A stretch of 60,417 bases of DNA from assembly GCA_009103225.1 (NCBI GenBank), contig RHPI01002090.1, forward strand, positions 581,889 through 642,305, written 5' to 3'. The number at the start of each line of letters is the position of its first letter. The first letter of the stretch is position 1. The notes below the pieces were generated by a model. It was not told the origin of the DNA. It was given only the letters and a program-made list of their open reading frames with translations, and searched no databases. Both the position numbers and the translations under genes were made by a program. Below, one piece after another: positions 44,734-56,774 of this stretch. This DNA is from Chlorokybus atmophyticus (taxonomy: Eukaryota; Streptophyta; Chlorokybophyceae; Chlorokybales; Chlorokybaceae).

Positions 44734-47700
44734 ATGAGCATGGGAGCTGCCACACCATGCTTGGGCGGCAGTGCTGCCGCCGTTCGCCACTGCTTCTTCT
44801 ATTCGTCGTTCCGGGGTATAGCTGCCGCGGTGCTGCTGCTCATCCTCGCCGGTGAGAGGCCGCAACCGAACACACACTCTCTTTCTAACTCTCTCCACGC
44901 AGCTGGTGCTGCGTTGTCGACTGTGACAAAGGCCTGGCTGGCTAGCTAGTTTACTGGCATGCCGTGCTGTTGCATGTTTGATGCTTTTACGCGGAAGTAG
45001 GTGAGTTGCTGCATGTGTGCCAGCTGTCAGGCGGGTGTTGTGCTCTGTCTGTCGCTGTCCAATGGGCAGCCAGTGCGTTTGCATGCACAGTAAACATACA
45101 GGAATTTACGGAACCTGTCTACACCATCTCCATTGTCGTCTGCATGCGGCCGCCCGCATAGTGCCGCATCCCCTGCTTTTCAACCATGCTGCCTTCTGTC
45201 AAGTTGTCTGTCATGCTGCACAGATGATAAAAAGTCAGTGCGTGTGCAGCAGTGGTTGTTGGTTGCAGTGGAGTCCAATGTAGTCACTTCATGGCTGTCT
45301 ATTGTGTGCATGCAATCCACAAATCTCTCCAATCGAACCAACTGGACACTGTGCTTTTCCAATTGCAGTTGCGATTGTGGGTGTGGTGGACGCTGGTGAT
45401 TGGCCCGCGCCAGGCAGCCGGTGCTTTGTTGTCACTCACGACAATACGCTGCGGGACTTTGTATCCTGGTCATATAATTATGCCCTTGTCAGCCAGCTAG
45501 ACCGTTTGCGATGATGTTGACAATGGCAAGAGTTTGCATGTCCTGGAGGGTTTGCATTTGTGCGCAGCGTGTTGCAGTTCATGCTGAGACTTTACGCCTA
45601 TAAGTTGTGCCTGCACTCCAGATATTGCACTTGCCCTATGCTTGCTACCTTGACTGCGCACGTGCAGACGGAACAGATTGGCAGAGAATACCAGTACGCT
45701 GACGAGGTAGCGAGCAGCATGTAATTGCCTGATGCAGCGTCTATTTCACTTGCGCGTTGCAGTCTTCAGTCTCAACTTTCCATGTTGCCATATAGGCGGG
45801 CTTGACATTCACGCTCAAGTTCTGCAAGAGCGTCCTCGTCAGGTCGCACAAGGTGACTTGGGCAGTTGTCAACTGAGTGCTCGACTAGTTGATACATTGT
45901 TGTCGCCCCGTCCGCGCTAGCTGCTGTATGTAAGCGGCGAGCACGCCTCATGCCTGTTGTTGCCCTGTAGGAGATTGTCAGCTTCGGCGCCTACTCTCGC
46001 TTCTTGCCAGTCACCCCCGGCGTGTTCCGCCAAGTGCGCATGCGTTACTTTGTTGCACTGTTGTTCAAGTAACTAGCACTGTTATGCGGTGATGGATACT
46101 GACAATGTTTGTGTCGGATTCGATGAAATTTGCATTTGCCATCTGCAATGCAGGAGTACACTGATGGCGATGTCAGCCAGTGCGAGGACTTTGTGCCGCA
46201 AGCCTTGGGACGCGATGCGAAGGTGCAGCATCGCTCATTTGGTCGGCTGCTTGCATGTTCATGTCTTCACACTCAAGTCGCATGCAATGAGACATATTGT
46301 GCCTCGTGCCGGCGCACAAACACACAGGTTCACGTCCTTTGCGGCGGATGCCCTAATGGCACCAGCTGCGGCAATAGCAAAACGACCAACTGCATCTGCT
46401 CGGCGAAGCTCACTAGCGGGAACTGCAGGTATGTACTTGCGTTTGCAGGGCGAGCAATGCTCTGGTTTTGCTTGGTACTATAAAAGGAACTCATTGTGTC
46501 GTGCACTTCAACACCAGTGCTGAGATCACAGTTGCAGCCACATGCCCGCAACGGGGCCGGAGAGTGGATCCCAACTTCAGTATCGGCTTGACTCCTGGCG
46601 GCCGAGAAGTGGTAACTGCATCTGCTTTGCAACAGCTGTAGCACTGCAATGTATGATATGAGTTGATACGTGTACAGTCCCATTGAGTAAGCAACCCTCC
46701 TCTACTCTTGCAGGTGGATAGTGGTGTTCCCAACTGGGCATTCCATCCAGACTCTAACTTGTACACCAAGTACAGGTGGGCTGCGTATCACCCGTTGCTT
46801 AATACACCTCTAGCAGCTTATTGACAATAATGAGCAGAGAAGAAACACCAGATTGCGCACGCAGTGAGACGTTGACTTGTGCAGCTTCGCGCCCGATCAC
46901 CGGCGCGTCTATTTGTACATGTCGAGCGACTCGCTGAACCCGCCCACAACACTGCCGGCACAGTTTGTGGTCAGTTGTCTCACCTGTGTTTCAAGGACAT
47001 CGGTTGATGGTCGGGCTTGCACGACTGCAATGCACATACGACCTTTCTGCAGGTGGACCCGGCACTTGCACTCGACGTGCAGCTGTTCGGGTCTGGATCA
47101 AGTGGTGGCGTGGCGACCACAACACATCCACTGATATTGGAAGTCCATTGGCAATGTAAGACACAGAGACAAACGTCATTACATAACCACTTCTGCATCA
47201 CTGCTTGTTACTTGGTTCTTCCCAGGTCGCAAATGGACTGCGACCGCTGTTGCTGTGAATGTCACGGTTCCCATCATGGCCCAGGGTGAGCGCGCGTACA
47301 CTGAGGTGGCATTCATCCTCGGCAAGGAGTGCGGTGAGCGCCTGTCAAGGAGTAGTGATGCCAGAGTCTCGTGTCTTGCACGCAAGTGTGCATGTCTGTG
47401 GGCTTGGGTGCTTGTGTTTTACACCAGACGCCTGACAGAGTGCTTCCTGATGCATTGTAGACAGGGCTCAAAGTAATGAATCGCGTTGCCGTGTAAGCGG
47501 GTGGGAGCGCTTCGGCATATTGGCCCTTGTGTAAGAACTGGTTATGATGGTGCAGAGGTTTCGACCATTTTAACATTAATGTTTTTCGTTGGCCTTGTCC
47601 AAGGAGTGGCTTATGTGGTCATTTCAGGGGTATTGTCATAACCCTCACGCTGTGCTGCTTCGGGTTTGGACTGAACGTTTACGCACATGATAAGGTAGCG

Positions 47701-48203
47701 TGGTTGCATATTTATGCTGCACTTTTTGGTTGCTCAGTTGCAGCATGTAACACATGACATCACGGTGCCGACCTGAGGTGACACACACCCATGAACAAAG
47801 TAACCTTACCAGATTGGTTGTGTGCAGCATGGACTGGATGCGCTTCCGTGCTTAGGCACAATCTCAATGTGTCTAGAAACGGTACCTGTTGATGGAGTGC
47901 TCAGCTGCCATGCGCAGCAGTTCCCTGCTGTGTTTGTAGATACTAACCAATGGGTAACTGGCTGGTGTGCAGCTTAGCGGTGCTGGTCCAGGGTACAGAG
48001 ACTACAGCCGGGCGCACATCTCGCGGCTGCCTCACCCCGACATCTCTGCGCCACCATACCAGACAATGGCCAACAGCTACACCCGCAGCAACTCAAAGCG
48101 AGGAAAGCGCAAGGAGCCGAACCAGCAGCAGCAGGTGGCAGCGCCACCCGCTGCACCCGACATTGCGACCACGAGTAGCGGCGTAACATACGGTACGGTG
48201 TGA
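44734..48203 (+). CDS. two-span membrane protein with Cys-rich lumenal domain
   Basis: I do not recognise this family. About thirteen exons with clean GT-AG borders can be followed from ATG 44734 (MSMGAATPCLGGSAAAV) to TGA 48201-48203. The first exon encodes a membrane segment (IAAAVLLLILA, continuing VAIVGVVDAG after the splice). A long domain follows: FVSWSYNYALVSQ, EIVSFGAYSRFLPVTPGVFR, a Cys-rich block (VLCGGCPNGTSCGNSKTTNC), AEITVAATCPQRGRRVDPNF, VYLYMSSDSLNPP, LALDVQLFGSGSSGG and a beta-rich part (TAVAVNVTVPIMAQG). A second membrane segment (GIVITLTLCCFGFGLNVYAH) precedes a basic, Gln/Pro-rich tail (NSKRGKRKEPNQQQQ). The likely topology is a Cys-rich domain outside the cytosol and a cytosolic tail. 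Confidence 0.75.
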
Positions 48204-48357
48204 GCTAGTCAGTGGGTGCATTGGAGTGGGAGAGTAGCTATATGGTTGTTCCTTTACGGACTGCGCAACAAGGTAATGCAGTTTTTGAGATTCACAGGTT
48301 GAACACAGCGCAGCTAAAGGTTGGTGTACAACCACATGACTGCAAGAGGCGTTGATG

Positions 48358-48362
48358 TGTAA
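48358..48362 (+). terminator. TGTAA polyadenylation motif
   Basis: TGTAA about 155 bases after the stop of the two-span protein gene. Confidence 0.45.
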
Positions 48363-49104
48363 ATGTAGCGAGAGGTTTAAATTGGTTTGTGTGATGTATT
48401 GTACGCATGGAGGGATGCAGGGCAACGCGAGGAAAGCCTTGAGAGGCATTAATCCGTTGTTACGCTGTGATAGTACCAAAGTATGTGCGTCTGGTAACAT
48501 GTCTGTCATTTGACCTTATGGTGTTGAGCGAGCGGTTGCAGTTGCATTCAAAGCAAGTGGTGGTTACTTTTGTGTAAGCTCACATTAGACTGCGATGTGA
48601 AGCGATGTAGACTTTCGTCTAATGCAAAAGGAGGTAGCATCCACTTCAATTGATGTATGCTCCATGCGATATGAAATCGCCTGACATAATGTACACCATC
48701 ATATAATACGCCGTACTTTAACCAATCCAATCGCATGGAAGCTGACGCAGCATCATCGATTACGTGAACATGGTAAATTGCAATATGATGTACAAACGCC
48801 GAGGTATCAAAGTTGGCGCTGAAACTAACATTGCAAAGCACTATGCGCCTAGTAGGCGCCAGATACAAATTGGTGAAGCTAATACCTTGACATATCTTAT
48901 ATTAGCACAATATGGTACCGTGCACATGAATTGCATGACATGATATACCACATGTTGATGGTCTTTGTTGCAGGCACACGACATCATGATAAACGTCAAC
49001 TCAGCATCGAAGAGTGATGAGTGCAAAGGTGAGCGTCTCAACAATGTGCATATGCATATGTAGCATCACATGTTTTGCAACTCATGTGCTGTGCCGATGC
49101 GTAT
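48363..49104. other. no supported gene
   Basis: No exon recognised. The region may belong to the decayed transposon whose C-terminal fragment follows. Confidence 0.4.
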
Positions 49105-49364
49105 TGGGCGACATGGATGGTGGACCCCACACAACACAAATTTGTGGCTTGGGGAGCTCGAAGGCTGCCAGCCACCAAGAAGTTCGCAACGGGGTGAAGG
49201 AATGCTGGGACAACATGCCCGCCAGCATCATATGCAATGCCTTGCAAAAGGCGGGCTTGAGCATTGCACTGGATGGCAGTGAAGATGATCAAGTTGTTGA
49301 GCCGGAGGATGAAGCGGGTCAGGATGACATCAACTACCGCTTGATGAGCAACATCACCTTTTAG
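49105..49364 (+). pseudogene. pogo-like transposase C-terminal fragment
   Basis: The frame encodes GLGSSKAASHQEVRNGVKEC, then WDNMPASIICNALQKAGLSI, ALDGSEDD and an acidic end, stopping at TAG. The Trp then Ile-x-x-x-F/L-x-K-x-G-I and LDGSED pattern is that of the C-terminal end of pogo/Jerky DDE transposases, as in the 0.07-2.97 kb gene. No catalytic core is present upstream, so it is a remnant. Confidence 0.5.
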
Positions 49365-49844
49365 GCAGCGTACAACAGTAGCACTGATGGCAATGACAAT
49401 GATGCTTCATTTATCAGCGTTACTAATGTTGTTGAGGTAGCCATTAGCATCAGCAATAATGGTCATAACGACTGATTGTTACCCAAGAGTTGTTAGCTTG
49501 ACATGCTTGTTGCGATGCGTGATACAAGTCGCTCTTATAATTGATGTGCAGTTCAGTGCAGCTCGCACGTATGCTTGTGTGCACTTTCAATAATTGAACA
49601 ACATAGCACAAGCAGTGGACTTCAATGCATGCATGTGTAACAGCATGAGGCAAGCTTCCTCCTCCCCCCTCCCAAATATAAAAAGGGCGTGAGGGGGTAC
49701 ATGCGAGGGAGGGGCTGCGCAAATCCCCCCACCCACATTCCAAGGGGGGTACACAGATAGGGGGGGGGGGGGCTCAGATCGGGGAAAATATGGTAGATAT
49801 TGTACACAATATTACGATACCACGACGCCAGAACCACTTATTGT

Positions 49845-49883
49845 AGGCATGCGCTGAAGCGTAATGCGCTTCAGCGAATGCCT
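49845..49883. repeat. hairpin with 17-bp arms
   Basis: Arms 49845-49861 and 49867-49883 are reverse complements with one mismatch, around a five-base loop. Confidence 0.9.
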
Positions 49884-49942
49884 GCGATATTAAATGTATC
49901 GTACCGTGTTCACCCGATCATAATGCCCCCCAAAGTAAAACA

Positions 49943-49964
49943 GCCCCCCCGCTTTCGGGGGGGC
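49943..49964. repeat. perfect GCCCCCCC/GGGGGGGC hairpin
   Basis: Eight-base G/C arms (49943-49950 and 49957-49964) around GCTTTC. A 13-base G run at about 49760-49773 lies nearby. Confidence 0.85.
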
Positions 49965-50362
49965 ACTGTATTCGCGGATATGCAATTCCGCAGAGAAGCC
50001 GTTTACAGCATCCCTTCGAATACAAGAGCCCCTCTTGAAAATCTAAAGGGGCAATTATATAAAACAAGGGGCACTGTGTGGTCGGGTAATTACGGTGCAT
50101 TGGTTTTCAATTCAGTTCGGATTTGAAACCTGGTTATGAATCATGAGACTTACTAAGTACAGTCTACCTTCAATATACTGACTACGAATGTATTGGGACA
50201 TTTTGTCACCACACGGAGATGTTGTTCCTTCGATGTAATGATAGATAATCACTATGGCGCATTAATGCTGTACAATGACAGTCTGTCATTGCAACGAGGG
50301 ATTTGCTACCAATGTACAAACATTTATTATATACAATGCAAGATATGCATTGGTTTAGAGCC

Positions 50363-50526
50363 GGACATACTGTGACAATTGGTTGCTACATATAAATTCT
50401 TATCTCATTCCTTGTAGTGACAACTAGTCATTACAGCGAGGTACGGACACATCTGTAACAATTGTTACTACATAAAAATGTTTATGTCATTCCATGTAGT
50501 GACAACTAGTCATTACAGCGAGGTAT
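50363..50526. repeat. two diverged 82-bp tandem units
   Basis: Units at 50363-50444 and 50445-50526 share GTAGTGACAACTAGTCATTA exactly and diverge elsewhere. Weaker relatives of the ATTACAGCGAGG end occur at about 50284 and 50693. Confidence 0.85.
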
Positions 50527-50893
50527 GCAAACCCTCATCAATGCATTATATCTATATATAGTGACGTTTCCTCCTGGCACCGATTGTCCTTACATGGAGT
50601 GTAATAGTTATTATAAAGGTGGAAAACTGCCTCTTGTAAAACGGTTGATCAGCATTTTGTCACTGCTTGGAGGGTGTCGTAAGAACGAGTGTGATTACAG
50701 CGAGGGTAGACTGCCAGGCACCTCAACACTTCATGTGCGAACCGTGCCCATCGTGTTGTCCCTTTTTCAAAAGCCCGGAGCGGATTTCAAATTTTTGGCG
50801 CTCGCTGCAGACCGTTGTGTCGGAGTGACGGCCAGTGTGGGCGCCGCGTGGCTGGCGGCGGCGGCGGGCGGGTGTCTGCACGGGGGCTGAAGG

Positions 50894-53800
50894 ATGATGG
50901 AGCGCAAGAGGCATTCTGTAACAGGCGCGCTTGGCGCTGCTGTCAAGCCGCAGCAGCTGGGCGTGCAGGGGTTCGACAACAAGGAGAACGTCGTCCAGGT
51001 CTCCACACCCACCTCGGTAACAACACCGAACTGCTTGATGGTGGTCGTCATGCTCGCACAAACCCTAGTTGAGTGATTCAGGTCATGAAGTTGCGCTTTG
51101 TCTTTGGCAAGAACTTGCCTGCCATGCAGTCTGATGTGCAAAGGCTGCTTGCCCGTGGTCAGCATGCTGACGATAACCACCGGTGTTCATGCATGCCACT
51201 CATCATGGTTGAGTTCTGCAAGTTGCTCTGCAAGCTAACACTCAATCTGCTAGCGCATCACTCTTAGTGCGTTGCACTCTACCTGCTAGCCTAGTCGACT
51301 CCGCCACTCTGCATTTTGGCTGCCCAACAACATACAACCCCCAACCAACATATGAACGCACGGACGTATAATAACTACTTAAGCGCCAATCCAACAACAC
51401 ATCAAAGCACTCATTTTCAATGTCACATGTCTGATATGCAGATACTCAAAACGATGACGCCGTTGGAGTCGCCTGCACGCAAGCGTGGGCGTCGCTCACT
51501 CGGTCGTCGAGTGAGTTTTGCGGAGAAGCCGCAGATCCGTCACTTTGAGAAAGACGAGGACTACGAGACGCCGCCTGAAAACCATCAGCATCACCACCAC
51601 AACAACAAGGACAACAGCCACAACCATCAGCACGTCATCCGCGGCAACAACCTGTTTGAGCATGCCGTGTCCCCGCCTCGCATGGCTGCCAACAAGAGCG
51701 AAGCCGCGGAAGAGGAGAAAAGCCCTCCTTTGCACTTTTACTCACCCGCTGGGCACCTTGCAGCCGGGTAAGATACAATTGCAGGGTGGAGTTATTGTTG
51801 TTTTTGATGTGATGCTTGCATTGCTGCTGCAGTCATGTTGCTATTTCATGTTGTTGTATGTCAACAAGCTTTCAAGGTTTGTGTTGTAAAAGCTCACAGT
51901 GCAAAGCGAGCAGCTGCGTCATGTGACCAATCCCAACTGTTTTGCGACTGACAGAGCGGTCAGCGATGACGAAGCTACCATGACCGGTAAGGTGGAGCTG
52001 CCGGAACCCATGGAGGTGGTGATTGAACCCATGGAAGAAGACCAAACACTACCACCACAGCCGAGCGCAGCTGCTGCAAGCATACCCGTTGCAGCAGCAG
52101 CAACAGTCCCTCCTCAACCGGCCGCGCAGGTAGAATCTCACAATCATGTTGTCCATGCCACTGCGGTGCTTGTTTGAGATTGTGACTTGCGGTTTGTTGC
52201 ATTGCAGCAGCAGCAAAGAGTTGCTCTGCAAGATGTGACGGCAGCAGTCCCGAGCTTGTCGCAGATGGCGCTAAACGACTGGACGCAGCACATGGATCAG
52301 CCAACACCATCTGATGAAGGTGTGGCTCTCAAGCCCAGAGCAACCATTACCTGTGTATTGGTTGCCCTGGTGGACACAGTCGTTCTGATCCCAATCTCTT
52401 GCAGATGACATGAGCATGGACGTGCACAAGCGTCTGGAAGCCGAGTCTGACATGGATGTGACACACGCCATTCCCAAAGACGTGACGGCAGGTTTGCCGT
52501 CGCTTGCGCAGCTCGCCAAAGCCGATTGGATGCTCAGCGCGCGGCACAGCCTCCCGCCTGCGCAGGTAAGCATGCGTGCACAGCCTTCACCCAGTGCACA
52601 TTAACGTGCAACATGAGTGTAACCACTGCAACAACTGCAGGTTGCGAAGCCCTTCCCTTGGGAGCAGAAAGCGCACAACCCGCGCGCAACGACACAGCCC
52701 ACACTGCACGATGTGGTATATGCACTCTCCATGGTGACTGGTCGCAACATCTAAAGCACAGGCGTGCACGCACGCACACACACACATCAACACGCACACA
52801 TTGGTGCTGTGTGTGCGCAGAGCAAAACCCTGCACCCGGGCACGGAGGCAGTGACAGGTCACAGCACGTGCATGCCGGCGGGCACCTCCACACACACAGC
52901 AGGTGGCGGAGGAGGTGGAGGCGGAGGGCCGCAGGGTCGATTCTCCCTGGGACCTCAGCTGAACGACTGGACCGAGGACATCACCCTCACGGGCCTCACG
53001 GACCGGCTCTCCACGCTCACGCGCAGACGCATCTCCGAAGCGCACGTCGCCGCCACCACGTGGCACAACACGGTGAGGGGACTAACCAACCATGCCATGG
53101 GTGTGCCATGCGTGCATGAGAAGCGTACCGGCTGATGTGTGCGTGTGCCAGGCGGCGGCTTCTGCAGCAGCACAGGACAGGACGTTGACGGGAGAGCTGC
53201 CGGCGTGGCTGGCGCCGGAGCCCGGTCGTGCCATGCAGCGAGGCCTGGGAGACAACACCGCGGACCTGACCGTCACCACGAGAATGCTCATGGCTCGCGC
53301 ACAAGTAAGCCACACTCAAGACCAGTTCCACCCGTGCATCCACACGCCAATGCCACTCGTGTTGTGAGTTGGAGGAACGTTTCTCCTTCATCTCCTTCAT
53401 GTGCACAACAGGAAATGGCTGCCGGGTGCTACAATCGTAGCAATGCAGCAAACGCGCCAGCGCCATCAGTCCCTGTACTTACTGACGAGCGGAACAACAA
53501 TGCTGCGATGCAGGACGCGTCTGCGCCTGGTCTCATCGACCTGGCAGCAGAGGCAAGCTTGTACATGTTGGCTGCCAGGCATGTTGATGATGCCCACATG
53601 AAATGAGAAAGTAACCCACAGAATGCTATGCAGGACACAGACGGCAACCTCGTTGCTTTGCGCAACGACATCCTCAGCACCGTGGACAGCCCCGTTGCTT
53701 CCAAAGAGCCCCTGACACTGGAGTCATTCATTCGGCTTGCAGAAGTCAGACACACGACTTGGGCATCACGGCTGTAGACCAAATATGTTGGCTTGTCCAT

Positions 53801-54020
53801 CTAACACATGGTGTCGTCTTGTGCAGGTGCAGTTTCAAGAACAAGAGCTGCCATCGTTGCAAGAGAGCGGCCTTCACACTGGCGGAGCACGCGCGGCAGC
53901 ACCTGCTGGCCTTACTGACTGCTTGCAGCTGCTGTGTGTCACAGAGCCCGAGGTGCGTGTTTGGTTGTCATGAGTCGATGGGTGGTAGAGAGGTACGAAG
54001 TGAGCGCAAGCTCACTATGT

Positions 54021-54067
<47 letters not shown>

Positions 54068-56358
54068 AGGTGTGCGCATATGAGTTTGGCTGCTCCAACA
54101 TGCACGAAACGGCAACGCGCAAAGCGGAGTCAATCAGCCAGATGGCAGAAGCGCTGCAGGCAGACAACCCTGAAGCATTCACCCGCTTGCAGGCAAGTTG
54201 TCCGACGAGCAGCAGCAACTTGCTACTCACGTCTTGACTGCTTGTTGACGTTGTGTTCGTGGGACAGAATGCGCGTGGTGATGACCTTGTGGCCATCCGC
54301 ACCCAGCTGCAAGCAGTACAGTCAAGCTGCACGTGAGTGAGCCTCTTGCCAGCAGATACTCTGTTGCGCGTGGGCAAACTACAAATATTATATGCCAGGT
54401 TGGAGGCCAGGAACGCATGGCAAGAATGGCGCAAGAAGCTCGAGCTGCGTCTCAACACGGCTCTCAGCGAGAACCTGCGCCTACTTCAGGTTTGTTTTGT
54501 GCAAATATAAACAACTTGCAGCATGCCGACCGACACATCAAACACACTGATGCCTTGAATCTTGCGCAGGAGGATGCGGAGGCTGTCGAGCGCAGTGTCG
54601 AGTGCGCGGCCGAGCTTGCTAGCTCGGCTTCCAACCTGCGTACCAAGAGTGACAATGCACGCATGCAGCAAGAAGGACAAGTGCGAGCGAGGATCGAGCA
54701 GCTGCACAAAAGCATCATGGAGCAAGTATAGTGTTGGTACACGTTACACCTACTGCATGGGTTGGCCGTTGCTGATAAGTTGGCTGTGTCATGCAGAGGG
54801 CAGCTGCATCTGAACAAGAAGCTGAGCTGCAGAATGAACAAAAGGCGTGGACAGAACTGTCCACACAACAACAGGTGCAAACAACACTGTGGGCACGCCA
54901 CGTTGGTGCCCCCCCCCCCCCCCCCCCNCTGCAGGCGCTTGAGGTCGAAAGAGAAGCGTTGCGAGCTCGGCTTGATGCCATCGAGTGTGCCACCACCGCG
55001 CTGCCACGTCACGGAGGAGATGTGGACAACAGTGCTGCTTCTTGTGACAGCCGCGACGAGCAGCTGCAAGAGCAGCTCGTCGCCCATGAAGAGATGCTTG
55101 ACTTGCTCTTGGGGCTGCCGGTAAGCGTTGACATACTACCACAAACTGTCTTGCTGCGGTTGCGTCTTACAGCAACTATGTGTAACAGGGCTGGAGCCTG
55201 GAGTGTGAAGATGCTGGTGGTGCACATGTGCAGCGGGTGCTTCTGCGGTTTGGGTCAACAGGATTTTGCCTAAGGTGCGTGGCACAGCACTCACAGTTAC
55301 ACGCTGTCAATAGCAAAAACAATTGTACAGTGACACCAAAGGTGGCTTGAGAGCAAAGCATGCTTAATGTGGTATGGCTGATGCACACGACGTTTTACTG
55401 TGGAAACAGACTTGACTTTGAAGGCGACGGTGCTGCAGCGATGTATAAGGGTGCACTTGAGTTGCTTCCCGCACCGTTGGATGCCACTTCAGTAAGTTGT
55501 GCGCCTGTCGGATAGTGAACATTCTCTGCAGGCCAACTGCTGACTGCTGATTGTATTACAACAGGGTGACAGTACTTTGTACACGCTGCTGACCCAACCT
55601 GGAGCACCGCACTTCTGCGCTCTGCTCTTGGGATTGGATCCGACTACAGTTGAGACTTCGACGCATGCACCCAAGCAAGCATGCTTGCTGACAAAGTGGC
55701 ACACGACACAGCTGGCACACGTGTACGCTGCTGCGCAGGTGAGCCCATACTTATATGTGACATGGTTGCAGTGCTACCACTGCGTCATGCCCGGGTGACA
55801 AGAGATTACTTACGTGCTGTCGGTGAATGCAGGATGTTTCCATCGGTGTTGCAAGGATTGCAGAGCTGCTGAGGGACGTGCAAGAAAGCCGGCACGCTTG
55901 CCCGATGCTGTCTTGTGTTTCGCTGCAGGCCTCTGGTACCTTTCATGCCCTACATGTTGATGCATGGCAAAGCTGGCATAGTTGCAAACGCACTGACCAC
56001 CACTGCTTGTCTAGACTCTCGCGCTTGCCTGGATTTGACATTCACGGACCATGAGAGGCACACCCGTTTCACTGCCACCGTTGCAATCCCGTCAGAAGCG
56101 CGGTATGTACATGCTCGACTATCAAGTTTGTTGCACAATGCTTTGGCAATTGCAGAGCTGAGATGCGAGTGCTGCATGGGCAGAGAGTCCTACATGTTGG
56201 TCGCTGAGCTGGACGTAAGCATCCATGTTCGATATTGCGAGGGTGACAACATGGAGATGCTGGCGTCAATGTTGCTCCACGCTGCCAAGGGTGTGCCTTC
56301 TGGTGCAAAGCGCTTGCAGCGCTTGTGTGCAGCCATGACCTCAGCAGTTCAATCGTGA
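50894..56358 (+). CDS. KNL1: kinetochore scaffold KNL1 (Spc7/Spc105 family)
   Basis: KNL1 is the outer-kinetochore platform that binds protein phosphatase 1 and spindle-checkpoint Bub proteins and joins the Mis12 complex. About twenty exons run from MMERKRHSVTGAL (50894) to TGA at 56356-56358. Exon 51442-51767 has the PP1 site RVSF in RRSLGRRVSFAEKPQIRHFE, followed by a His/Asn run. The middle has weak MELT-like sites (SDMDVTHAIP near 52.45 kb, EDITLT near 52.98 kb) and a repeated Leu-x-x-Asp-Trp motif. From 53.63 kb the Spc7 domain begins (LTLESFIRLAE/VQFQEQELP) and continues as a coiled coil to 55.1 kb. The C-terminal RWD-like part includes GWSLECEDAGG, FGSTGFCLR, DVSIGVARIAELLRDVQ and LDLTFTDHERHTRFTATV. 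Two introns use GC donors. A poly-C run with an N lies in one intron. Confidence 0.85.
54020..54064 (+). repeat. (GT)n microsatellite in KNL1 intron
   Basis: A GT run of about 44 bases directly before the acceptor of a KNL1 intron (TGTGTCCAG/GTGTGCGCA). Confidence 0.95.
54910..54929. other. poly-C run with N (assembly uncertainty)
   Basis: A C run of about 17 bases interrupted by N sits directly before the acceptor CTGCAG of a KNL1 exon. Its true length is not known. Confidence 0.95.
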
Positions 56359-56605
56359 CCGCGGTACTCGTGGTACGGGGGAGTCCGCAGTAGGCCTTTT
56401 AGGTGGAGCACAATGAGGTTAATATTGTAGCGCAGGCAATGCGGCACTGTGATTGCTAGTTAGGTTGTTGTTCTCATTCTCACTGAGCCCCGACCATGTG
56501 TTCTCGCTTTTGTGCTACACCTGTCGTAAATTCATCGAGTTGGCTCAGGTTTGATCAAGGCCGCATGCATGTGAAGCCTGTCAGATTGGAGGCCCTTGCG
56601 TGCAA

Positions 56606-56636
<31 letters not shown>

Positions 56637-56774
56637 CATGCTTAGTTTGCAGCAGTACCAATGCCCTTATCAACCATCGCCATGACCACCTTTACACAAG
56701 ACAACACCAAAAACACTGTACATAACACCTGTTTATCATTAAATGCAAGTCGTCTTCTGAAAACCATCGCAGTA
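56359..56774. other. intergenic between convergent genes
   Basis: This contains the 3' flank of KNL1 and a (GA)n then G9 tract at about 56607-56637. No exon recognised. Confidence 0.6.

Noticed and set aside
50363-50526. Possible CRISPR-like array
   Set aside because: Only two diverged units without unique spacers between identical repeats, in a eukaryotic genome; it is a simple tandem duplication.
54019-54237. Poly-Val/Cys protein frame
   Set aside because: It is the translation of the (GT)n microsatellite in a KNL1 intron; the real exon begins after it.
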